Of a DNA stretch of 5,870 bases, positions 1-5,870 are shown piece after piece. Numbering within the stretch: the stretch's first letter is position 1; each line of letters starts with the position of its first letter. The position numbers and the translations under genes were made by a program. Source of the DNA: Actinomycetes bacterium (lineage in GTDB: Bacteria > Actinomycetota > Acidimicrobiia > Acidimicrobiales > Acidimicrobiaceae); NCBI GenBank assembly GCA_021785315.1, contig JAJYFX010000132.1:1-5870 (forward strand), written 5' to 3'. The notes beneath the pieces were generated by a model. It was not told the DNA's origin. It did not search any database and saw only the letters and a program-made list of their open reading frames with translations.

Positions 1-2
1 GA

Positions 3-1568
3 CCGGGTGGGGTTTTTTTCGCCACCTTGCTGCGCCAGTTGTCACCCTCGGATGAAGTGGTTGTGTTTGAGCGGAATCGGATTGACGACACTTTTGGGTT
101 TGGCGTCGTGTTTTCCGAAGCGACGCTTTCCAACTTGGGAGCCGCTGATCCGGTGCTGCGGGACCGCCTTGGCCGTTACGGCCAGACCTGGGACAAGATC
201 GAGGTGCGATTAAAGGGTGAAACTTTCAGCTGCGGCGGGAATGGAATGGCGGCTATCGCGCGAAAAGAGCTATTGAGGATTCTTTATGAAAGAGCTGCTG
301 AAGTAGGGGTGGATCTCAGATTTGAAACTGCAATCGCAAATTTGGGTCAGCTAGCCGATTTCGATCTGATCGTGGGATGCGACGGCGCAAACTCCTTGGT
401 GAGAAATCAAATGATCAACTTGTTCTCCCCGAGCATCGAAAGGGCTTCAGCGAAATTCATATGGTTTGGCACCACTTACCAGTTCAAGGGGCTGACGTTC
501 CTATTCAAGGAATCAAAAGACGGCGTCTTTGCGGTTCACGGGTATCCAATCGACAATGGTACGGGTACTTTTATCGTTGAGACTGACGAGTCGACATGGC
601 TTCGGGCCGGCATGGACAGTTTTGATGCTTCGCAGCCACCCGGCCCAAGCGACACATACAGCAAGGAGTATCTGCAGAGCCTGTTCGCAGACCAGATAGA
701 TGGCGCGGAACTTCTAGTAAATAATTCGCGATGGGCCAATTTCAGGACCATAAGGAATCGCTCATGGCACGATGAAAGGTTTGTGCTGCTTGGCGACAGT
801 GCCCACACCGCCCATTTCTCAGTTGGTTCAGGGACGAAGATGGCGATGGAAGATGCTGCGGCACTGGCTGGATGTCTTGCAAAGCGAGACAAGAGCTTGA
901 GCCAGGCTCTGGCTGATTACGAGAATATTCGGCGTCCTAGCGTCGACGCAATTCAAGGCGCGGCCGAGCCGAGCCTCTCCTGGTGGGAGCATTTCGGTGG
1001 CTACTACTATTCTCTCGAGCCTCAGCAGTTCGTATTCCATTTCTTGACGCGGGCGATCTCTGCCATGCAGGTGCAACGCAGAGATCCTGATTTTGTGCAA
1101 AAGGCACTCCAATGGTGGAAGGCCAAACACGGAGCGAATCCTTTGGAAGCAGACTGTGACCTGGACGACTTTATGGCATCGTCTCGCATCGTCGGAATTC
1201 GAGAGGGTATACGCGGCGGCACCTTTGCGATGTTTGCAACATCAGCAGGATCCAGGCAGCTTGAGTTGCTTGAAGTTCCGCCACCTAAGGAACAGTATCC
1301 ATTTGGAGGATTGGTCAATATATCCGAGCCTGGAGACGGATTCGCTTCAGCAAGAGCGCGTCTTGGCGAGATCCTTCAAGCCCGGCCAACGATGGTCGCT
1401 ATTAGGGGTGGCACGACAGTTGAAAGGATCCTGTTGTCGGAGGAGTGCCGTATGGCGGGCTCGGTTCCTTCCATGGTGATTGAAGGTGTCTTCGACGAGG
1501 ACCGTTCAATCACCACGATACTTTCCGGACGCGCCGATTTTATTGGAGTTCCAATCGAAGAAGTTTGA
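3..1568 (+). CDS. salicylyl-CoA 5-hydroxylase-like FAD monooxygenase (5' end outside window)
   Basis: This is a class A flavoprotein hydroxylase of the group that acts on aromatic CoA thioesters (SdgC salicylyl-CoA 5-hydroxylase; N-terminal half of 2-aminobenzoyl-CoA monooxygenase/reductase). It probably converts salicylyl-CoA to gentisyl-CoA using NAD(P)H and O2 in the cytoplasm. The frame is open to the left edge and begins PGGVFFATLL, the end of the GxGxxG FAD-binding motif, so only about ten residues are missing and the TTG at 27 is not the start. Next come an FERNRIDDTFGFGVVFSE block (nt 69-122), the GCDG motif (nt 375-386), and GDSAH (nt 792-806) followed by HFSVGSGTK and MAMEDA (nt 813-857), the signature of this subgroup. 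The hydroxylase part ends near nt 1130. About 115 C-terminal residues (from about nt 1215) resemble a shortened old-yellow-enzyme domain, ending in an ILSGRADFIGVP segment. The total of about 530 residues is shorter than the roughly 770-800 of bifunctional relatives. The family call is firm; the substrate is inferred from the neighbouring ligase. Confidence 0.85.
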   Translation, partial: PGGVFFATLLRQLSPSDEVVVFERNRIDDTFGFGVVFSEATLSNLGAADPVLRDRLGRYGQTWDKIEVRLKGETFSCGGNGMAAIARKELLRILYERAAEVGVDLRFETAIANLGQLADFDLIVGCDGANSLVRNQMINLFSPSIERASAKFIWFGTTYQFKGLTFLFKESKDGVFAVHGYPIDNGTGTFIVETDESTWLRAGMDSFDASQPPGPSDTYSKEYLQSLFADQIDGAELLVNNSRWANFRTIRNRSWHDERFVLLGDSAHTAHFSVGSGTKMAMEDAAALAGCLAKRDKSLSQALADYENIRRPSVDAIQGAAEPSLSWWEHFGGYYYSLEPQQFVFHFLTRAISAMQVQRRDPDFVQKALQWWKAKHGANPLEADCDLDDFMASSRIVGIREGIRGGTFAMFATSAGSRQLELLEVPPPKEQYPFGGLVNISEPGDGFASARARLGEILQARPTMVAIRGGTTVERILLSEECRMAGSVPSMVIEGVFDEDRSITTILSGRADFIGVPIEEV

Positions 1569-1648
1569 AAACCTGATTCCGCGATACTAACAACAGCCTA
1601 GGACCAGCCCAATTTTGTATGTGAGGTTGATTTGTTGTTTAGTTATCT

Positions 1649-1656
1649 AGGGAGGA
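1649..1656 (+). promoter_or_regulatory. strong ribosome binding site for the aryl-AMP ligase
   Basis: AGGGAGGA is close to the full anti-16S consensus and ends 11 bases before the ATG at 1668. It decides the start: an in-frame TTG at 1632 lies upstream of this site and has no comparable sequence before it. The extra residues that TTG would add also do not match the usual N-terminus of the family. Confidence 0.75.
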
Positions 1657-1667
1657 AATTAGGTGCC

Positions 1668-3308
1668 ATGAAAATAGCAGAGGGATTGGTTGCCTGGCCG
1701 GCGGATTTCGTAAATCGATATCGCGAGTTAGGGTACTGGAACGGCAAGACGCTAGATCAGTACTTGAAAGAATCAGCCGAGAAGTATGGCGATAAAGAGG
1801 CAATTACTGACGGGGATATTCGCCTGACATATAGAGAGCTTGAAATGCTTGCGGATGGGCTGGCGTTAAACCTCTCGAAACGGGGATTCGTTTCCGGCGA
1901 CTGTATTGTTGTTCAGCTGCCTAATTGTTGGGAGTTCGTCGCTCTGGTTTATGCGTGCGCACGAATTGGACTCGTACCGATTATGGCTTTGCCTGGGCAT
2001 CGTTTGACGGAACTGAGCTATTTTGCGGATCACTCCCAAGCTAGAGCAATTGTAGTTCCTGACCAGATCAAGGGTTTTGATCACCAGGCGGTGGCCTGGG
2101 AAGTGGCCAAGAGGTGTTCCTCGATCGAAGAGGTGTTCGTCGTTGGAGAGAGCGTTCTTGAAAACTCGGTGGATCTACGGTCTCTCATCCAGGTTCCCGA
2201 ATTGGTTCGCGAAACCCGTGAGCTGTTGGACCAGTTGCGCCCAGATTCTCAAGATGTAGCGGTGTTTCTGCTTTCCGGCGGGACTACCGGCCTTCCAAAG
2301 TTGATCCCCAGATCTCATGATGACTATGGATATAACTTTCGCCAAAGTGCAGCGCTGTGCGGATTCGATTCCAGCACCGTGTATCTCGTGGCTCTGCCGG
2401 CCTCGCACAACTTTCCCCTGGCATGCCCTGGCTTGCTGGGCGTGTTGTACGCAGGAGGAAGGGTTGTGATGGCGCGGAGTCCTGAGCCGGAGTACTGTTT
2501 GAACCTGATCGGTTCCGAACGGGTCACCGTGGCTGCGGCAGTTCCCGCAGTCGCGCAGCGATGGCTAGATGCAAAGACGGAGAATCAAGGTTATGATCTC
2601 TCATCGCTGCAAGTCATAGAGGTTGGAGGCGCGAAGATCGCCCCGGAGGTGGCGAGGAAGATCAAGCCGGTTCTTGGGTGTGTCCTGCAGCAGGTTTTCG
2701 GGATGGCGGAAGGTCTGCTGAACTATACCGGCCTGACCGATCCGGACGAAGTCATCTGGAACACGCAGGGGAGACCTATGAGTCCGGCCGATGAGATACG
2801 GATAGTCGATGACGGTGACATGCCGGTTCCAGACGGCGAGATGGGGCAGCTCTTGACGAGGGGGCCGTACACCTTGAGGGGATACTACCGAGCCCCTGAG
2901 CATAATGCCAGGTCCTTTACGCCCGACGGCTGGTATAGAACCGGAGACGTTGTGCGATGGGACTCCAGCGGCAATCTGGTTGTAGAAGGCCGCACCAAGG
3001 ATCTCATCAACAGGGCCGGAGAGAAAATTAGTGCCGAAGAGGTCGAAAATCTGATTTATCGCCTCCCGTCTGTCGCTCAGGTAGCTGCGATAGCTCTGCC
3101 GGACAAGAGATACGGAGAGCGAAACTGCGTTGTCATCGTTTTGCGCGAAGATTGCGAAGGATTGACTTTGGACGAAGTTCGCGCCGCGATGGAGGAATTC
3201 GGGGTTGCCAAGTATAAATTCCCCGACCAGCTCGAGATCGTCGAGTCTCTTCCAACTACCAATGTGGGCAAGATTGACAAGAGCCTGCTAAGAAAGCAGC
3301 TGGGCTAG
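1668..3308 (+). CDS. salicylyl-AMP ligase (EntE/DhbE/SdgA family)
   Basis: This 546-residue enzyme activates an aryl acid with ATP to the acyl-adenylate; EntE has about 536 residues and aligns along its whole length. Seen in order: the N-terminal WPADFVNRYRELGYW block (residues 10-24), the phosphate loop SGGTTGLPK (203-211), substrate-pocket SHNFPLACPG (246-255), VGGAKI, QQVFGMAEGLLNYT (341-354), YRTGD (423-427), a GRTKDLINRAGEKISAEE hinge, and the catalytic A10 lysine K535 in TNVGKIDK. N248 matches DhbE Asn235, which contacts the 2-hydroxyl. C253 matches Ser240 and L351 matches Val337; Cys and Leu at these places are reported for salicylate enzymes (PchD, YbtE, MbtA), and Ser and Val for 2,3-dihydroxybenzoate enzymes. 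There is no fused carrier domain. The gene lies 99 bp after an aryl-CoA hydroxylase, which suggests catabolism as in the Streptomyces sdg pathway, where a separate enzyme moves the acyl group to CoA. A role in siderophore synthesis is the main alternative. Confidence 0.9.
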   Translation: MKIAEGLVAWPADFVNRYRELGYWNGKTLDQYLKESAEKYGDKEAITDGDIRLTYRELEMLADGLALNLSKRGFVSGDCIVVQLPNCWEFVALVYACARIGLVPIMALPGHRLTELSYFADHSQARAIVVPDQIKGFDHQAVAWEVAKRCSSIEEVFVVGESVLENSVDLRSLIQVPELVRETRELLDQLRPDSQDVAVFLLSGGTTGLPKLIPRSHDDYGYNFRQSAALCGFDSSTVYLVALPASHNFPLACPGLLGVLYAGGRVVMARSPEPEYCLNLIGSERVTVAAAVPAVAQRWLDAKTENQGYDLSSLQVIEVGGAKIAPEVARKIKPVLGCVLQQVFGMAEGLLNYTGLTDPDEVIWNTQGRPMSPADEIRIVDDGDMPVPDGEMGQLLTRGPYTLRGYYRAPEHNARSFTPDGWYRTGDVVRWDSSGNLVVEGRTKDLINRAGEKISAEEVENLIYRLPSVAQVAAIALPDKRYGERNCVVIVLREDCEGLTLDEVRAAMEEFGVAKYKFPDQLEIVESLPTTNVGKIDKSLLRKQLG

Positions 3309-3356
3309 CAATAAAGCGGGACCCAGGTTTAGCAGCTGTATTTTATGGTTTCTAGA

Positions 3357-3402
3357 GGTTTGACTTGCGCGGTGCAAAGTTCCTTCAAAACGAGAGTCAA
3401 CC
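3357..3402 (+). promoter_or_regulatory. imperfect inverted repeat with nearby -10-like hexamer
   Basis: GGTTTGACT (3357-3365) and AGTCAACC (3395-3402) are reverse complements apart from one extra T in the left arm, 29 bases apart. The left arm contains TTGACT, which looks like a -35 element, and TACAAT (3409-3414) follows the right arm. The pair lies just upstream of the dehydrogenase gene. It could be an operator and promoter for that gene, but the TTGACT to TACAAT distance of 43 bases is too long for a single promoter and the arms are short, so chance is possible. Confidence 0.25.
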
Positions 3403-3440
3403 GTGGATTACAATATTGCTAGGTGCGTCTTGCCGGGATT

Positions 3441-3446
3441 GGAGAG
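3441..3446 (+). promoter_or_regulatory. ribosome binding site supporting a TTG start at 3453
   Basis: GGAGAG sits 6 bases before a TTG at 3453 (8 bases counted from the GGAG core). The only other nearby in-frame start, GTG at 3423, directly follows an in-frame TAG (3420-3422) and has no purine-rich site before it. The site lies inside the reading frame if the GTG is used. Confidence 0.5.
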
Positions 3447-3452
3447 CAGCGA

Positions 3453-4802
3453 TTGCATGATGTAGTCGACGACCTCAGAAATAGCTTTGGCTCTAGTTCT
3501 GTGGTGACAGATCCGGAGATAATGGCTGGCAATCTCACTGACTGGACCGGACGCTTTCACGGCGAGGCCCTCTGCGTTGTACGCCCTGTCAATCCGTGGC
3601 AGGTTCAAAGGGTGATCGAGATCGCACGTAGTTCGCGTACCGCGGTTACCTCGCAGGGAGGTAACACGAGTCTTGTCGGCGGTGCTACCCCGGTTAATGG
3701 CGGAATCATCTTGTCGTCGCAGTTATTGCAAGGCATAGAAATCGACAGGCATTCCCAGATCGCAAAGGTGGGGGCCGGGGTCACGTTGGCCGAGCTTAAC
3801 CGTAAAGCTCGGGAATCTGGGCTTCGCTTCGGAGTTGACCTGGCTGCCCGAGACAGCGCTACGTTGGGCGGGATGGTTTCGACCAACGCCGGTGGGATGC
3901 ACGTAATTCGTCACGGTGGAACGCGCCAGCAGCTGATTGGCATCGAGGCGATATTAGGAACCGGCCAGTTGGTCAGCCGCTTGGAAGGGCTTTACAAAGA
4001 CAACAGTGGTTACGATTGGGCCTCGATCCTTTGCGGCTCCGAAGGAACGTTGGGGGTCATTACAAAGGTCGTAGTCAAACTTGTTCCCGTGCCCAACCAC
4101 ACGTCGGTTGCCCTGGTGTCGGTGAGCAGCCTGGCCGCGGCGATCCGCATTGTGTTTGATGCCAGACGAAGGTTTGCCTACCTGGACGCGGCCGAATTTA
4201 TGAACAGGACCGGGCTGGAGTACGTGGAGGCGCTGCAGGACAAGCGATGGCCGCTTGGAGAGATTCCGGAATTTGCTCTGCTTCTGGAAACTGCGGGGGA
4301 AGAGCTGGAAATCGACCAACTGGCGGAGTTTCTAGATAACCACGAAGATGTTGACGACGCAGTCCTGGCCTACGACGCGAGAGCCGAGGGACTGTGGACC
4401 TGGCGCGAAGGGCAGAGCGTGGCGATTAGCAGCCAGGGAATCCCGCACAAGTTGGACGTGACGATTCCCATTGGAGAGATGCCAGCTTTCGTAGCCTATG
4501 TTTCCGCGTTGATCGAGGCCGAATATCCGGCGGTGCACGCGGTTTTCTTTGGACATCTCGGCGACGGGAATATTCACGTGAATCTGTTGAATGTGGATGA
4601 CGCCGACGCCGAGATCGACCATGAGATTTTTGCGACTGTGGCATCGTCCGGCGGCTCCATATCGGCCGAACACGGGATCGGCAGAGCAAAGGTGCACGAT
4701 CTGTCTCTCACGAGATCGCCGCAGGATATCAGCTCAATGCTCAGTATCAAGAAAGCTCTAGATCCTATGCGCATTCTGAATCCGGGGATACTCTTTGACT
4801 AA
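3453..4802 (+). CDS. FAD-linked D-2-hydroxyacid dehydrogenase (GlcD/D2HGDH-like)
   Basis: This 449-residue flavoprotein (459 if the GTG at 3423 is the start) belongs to the family of glycolate oxidase subunit GlcD, D-lactate dehydrogenase and D-2-hydroxyglutarate dehydrogenase, which oxidise D-2-hydroxyacids to 2-oxoacids. The PCMH-type FAD domain shows QGGNTSLVGG (68-77), a DSATLGGMVSTNAGG stretch, a KDNSGYD motif and GSEGTLG (195-201). The C-terminal FAD-oxidase domain has HLGDGNIH (368-375) and EHGIG (406-410); H368, H375 and E406 line up with metal ligands of D-2-hydroxyglutarate dehydrogenase. R318, S322 and K333 keep the Arg-x3-Thr/Ser-x10-Lys spacing of the human enzyme's substrate residues. 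No signal peptide, membrane segment or iron-sulfur motif is visible, so it is probably cytoplasmic and passes electrons to an unknown acceptor. The substrate is not determinable: lactate, 2-hydroxyglutarate and malate are all possible. The 144 bp gap leaves it unclear whether it is co-transcribed with the ligase. Confidence 0.88.
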   Translation: MHDVVDDLRNSFGSSSVVTDPEIMAGNLTDWTGRFHGEALCVVRPVNPWQVQRVIEIARSSRTAVTSQGGNTSLVGGATPVNGGIILSSQLLQGIEIDRHSQIAKVGAGVTLAELNRKARESGLRFGVDLAARDSATLGGMVSTNAGGMHVIRHGGTRQQLIGIEAILGTGQLVSRLEGLYKDNSGYDWASILCGSEGTLGVITKVVVKLVPVPNHTSVALVSVSSLAAAIRIVFDARRRFAYLDAAEFMNRTGLEYVEALQDKRWPLGEIPEFALLLETAGEELEIDQLAEFLDNHEDVDDAVLAYDARAEGLWTWREGQSVAISSQGIPHKLDVTIPIGEMPAFVAYVSALIEAEYPAVHAVFFGHLGDGNIHVNLLNVDDADAEIDHEIFATVASSGGSISAEHGIGRAKVHDLSLTRSPQDISSMLSIKKALDPMRILNPGILFD

Positions 4803-4810
4803 GCAGGGTC

Positions 4811-4833
4811 AGGGAGTTCGCGGATCCGTCCCT
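4811..4833 (+). terminator. weak hairpin after the dehydrogenase gene
   Basis: AGGGA (4811-4815) can pair with TCCCT (4829-4833) around a 13-base loop that itself contains the palindrome CGGATCCG. It starts 9 bases after the stop codon, where a terminator would be expected. The stem is only 5 bp and no T-run follows directly (TCTTTTCCC comes 16 bases later), so it is at best a poor intrinsic terminator. Confidence 0.2.
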
Positions 4834-4881
4834 ACGTACCAGCGGATATCTTTTCCCGATCGCGAGTAGCCTTAAAGCATT

Positions 4882-5870
4882 GTGTCAGACAAATTAATCG
4901 TCAAAGGTGCGCGTGAGCACAATCTAAAAAATATCTCCGTGGAAATTCCAAGGAACAGCTTCGTAGTGATAACCGGTTTGTCCGGCTCAGGAAAATCCTC
5001 CCTCGCTTTTGATACGATTTTCGCCGAAGGTCAGAGAAGGTACGTTGAGTCGTTATCCGCGTACGCGAGACAGTTTCTCGGTCAAATGGACAAGCCTGAT
5101 GTCGATTTTATCGAGGGCTTGTCACCGGCGATTTCCATAGATCAGAAATCATCCTCGCATAATCCGCGGTCAACGGTGGGCACGATAACTGAGATATATG
5201 ACTATCTCAGGCTCCTCTATGCCAGGATCGGCCAACCCCACTGCCCCAACTGCGGGGATCCGGTGGCCAGGCAGACCCCTTCGCAGATTGTCGACATGGT
5301 AATGGAATTACCGGAAGGATCACGTTTCAGCGTTCTCGCCCCGGTGGTAAGGGGGCGAAAGGGGGAGTACCAGACCCTTCTTGACGATCTTTCCAAAAGA
5401 GGATACGCCAGGGTCAGAATAGACGGGGTTAACTACGAACTTTCTGAGCGGGCCGCTATCGATCTGGGCAGATACGAGTCCCACACAATCGAAGTTATTA
5501 TCGACCGTCTTATCAGGCGGGACGGCATCGAGCGGCGCCTCACCGATTCCATTGAGTCGGCTCTAGGAATTGCCGAAGGTGTGGTGGATATTCTTTTGCA
5601 TAGCTCTGACACCACGGCAAACGAGGAACTGATTACCTTTTCCGAGCATTTGGCTTGCGTGCGGTGCGGCATATCGTTTGATGAACTCGAACCGAGAAAC
5701 TTCTCGTTTAACTCGCCGTTTGGTGCGTGTTCCAGTTGCGTTGGGCTGGGAACGCGGTATGAGGTGGACCCCGAGCTGGTTGTGCCCAACCAAAATTTGG
5801 CGCTTGCCCAGGATGCTATCGCCCCATGGGCATCTGCCCGGTCAAACTACTTCAGGAGGCTTTTGGCCGC
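4882..5870 (+). CDS. uvrA: excinuclease ABC subunit A, UvrA (3' end outside window)
   Basis: UvrA is the damage-sensing ABC-type ATPase of nucleotide excision repair; it forms a dimer, loads UvrB at lesions, and acts on DNA in the cytoplasm. The first 329 residues of a protein usually 940-1000 long are present. The start is GTG at 4882, giving [17 protein letters not shown], the standard N-terminus. An in-frame TAA at 4873 rules out a longer protein, and the ribosome site before it is weak. Visible motifs are Walker A GLSGSGKS (32-39, K38), the [16 protein letters not shown] block, the [16 protein letters not shown] stretch with the Q-loop, a CPNCG pair (C121, C124), and zinc finger 1 as C259-x2-C262-x20-C283-x2-C286, the same spacing as in E. 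coli. A conserved EVDPELVVP segment follows. Signature and Walker B regions lie beyond the edge. No recognisable LexA box is seen upstream. It is a housekeeping gene with no functional link to the salicylate genes. Confidence 0.97.
   Translation, partial: MSDKLIVKGAREHNLKNISVEIPRNSFVVITGLSGSGKSSLAFDTIFAEGQRRYVESLSAYARQFLGQMDKPDVDFIEGLSPAISIDQKSSSHNPRSTVGTITEIYDYLRLLYARIGQPHCPNCGDPVARQTPSQIVDMVMELPEGSRFSVLAPVVRGRKGEYQTLLDDLSKRGYARVRIDGVNYELSERAAIDLGRYESHTIEVIIDRLIRRDGIERRLTDSIESALGIAEGVVDILLHSSDTTANEELITFSEHLACVRCGISFDELEPRNFSFNSPFGACSSCVGLGTRYEVDPELVVPNQNLALAQDAIAPWASARSNYFRRLLA

Noticed and set aside
536..892. Open frames of 90-120 codons on the minus strand inside the hydroxylase and dehydrogenase genes (for example 536-892, 3954-4319, 4332-4697)
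   Set aside because: They lie fully opposite well-supported genes, show no recognisable motifs and have compositions expected from antisense reading of the coding strand.
1..1568. Hydroxylase as a broken pseudogene because it lacks a complete FAD-binding motif
   Set aside because: The frame is open through position 3 and reads PGGVFFATLL, the second half of the GxGxxG motif, so the missing part is simply outside the window.
1615..1645. Promoter-like TTGTAT followed by TAGTTA upstream of the ligase
   Set aside because: Both hexamers match the consensus poorly and the 19-base spacing is outside the normal range; the ligase may simply be co-transcribed with the hydroxylase.
1632..1667. Longer N-terminus of the ligase from a TTG at 1632
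   Set aside because: The strong AGGGAGGA site at 1649-1656 lies inside this extension and points to the ATG at 1668, whose product matches the family N-terminus.
3300..3326. Possible terminator CTGGG/CCCAG after the ligase, near a repeated AGCAGCTG (3295-3302 and 3330-3337)
   Set aside because: The stem is 5 bp with a 17-base loop and no following T-run; the repeated octamer contains a short palindrome and is too small to support a function.
4803..4881. SOS (LexA) box upstream of uvrA
   Set aside because: Neither the GAAC-N4-GTTC type nor the CTGT-N8-ACAG type is present; an isolated GTTCG at 4816-4820 has no matching half-site.

Overview
The window holds four genes, all on the + strand, separated by short gaps of 79 to 144 bp: the 3' part of a flavoprotein aryl-CoA hydroxylase (cut by the left edge), a complete aryl-AMP ligase, a complete FAD-linked D-2-hydroxyacid dehydrogenase, and the first third of uvrA (cut by the right edge). 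Both partial genes look broken only because the window ends there.

The organism is a bacterium with G+C in the mid-50s percent (estimated by counting four sample lines). It uses GTG and probably TTG starts as well as ATG. The UvrA text around its first zinc finger, and the pairing of a salicylyl-AMP ligase with a salicylyl-CoA 5-hydroxylase, both resemble actinobacterial proteins. That placement is weak and rests on recall of family sequences, not on a search.

The left 3.3 kb reads as part of a CoA-dependent salicylate degradation locus, like the sdg pathway of Streptomyces: salicylate is activated to salicylyl-AMP, moved to CoA, hydroxylated at C5, and released as gentisate. The ligase carries the Cys and Leu pocket residues associated with salicylate rather than 2,3-dihydroxybenzoate. 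The hydroxylase has the diagnostic HFSVGSGTK block of the salicylyl-CoA/2-aminobenzoyl-CoA monooxygenase group. The acyl transfer enzyme (SdgB-like) and gentisate dioxygenase are not in the window and may lie upstream. The most unusual item is the hydroxylase C-terminus, which looks like a shortened remnant of the old-yellow-enzyme domain that many relatives carry in full.

The third gene is a GlcD/D-2-hydroxyglutarate-dehydrogenase-type flavoprotein. It has intact FAD, metal and substrate residues, but its exact substrate cannot be read from sequence. A link to the salicylate genes is possible (for example D-malate from maleylpyruvate hydrolysis) but unproven. The 144 bp gap before it contains an imperfect inverted repeat and a -10-like hexamer, so it may be a separate transcription unit. 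The fourth gene is housekeeping DNA repair and probably marks the end of the accessory block. I see no RNA genes, mobile elements, CRISPR arrays or convincing terminators. The overall picture is a variant of a known pathway, not a wholly new system.
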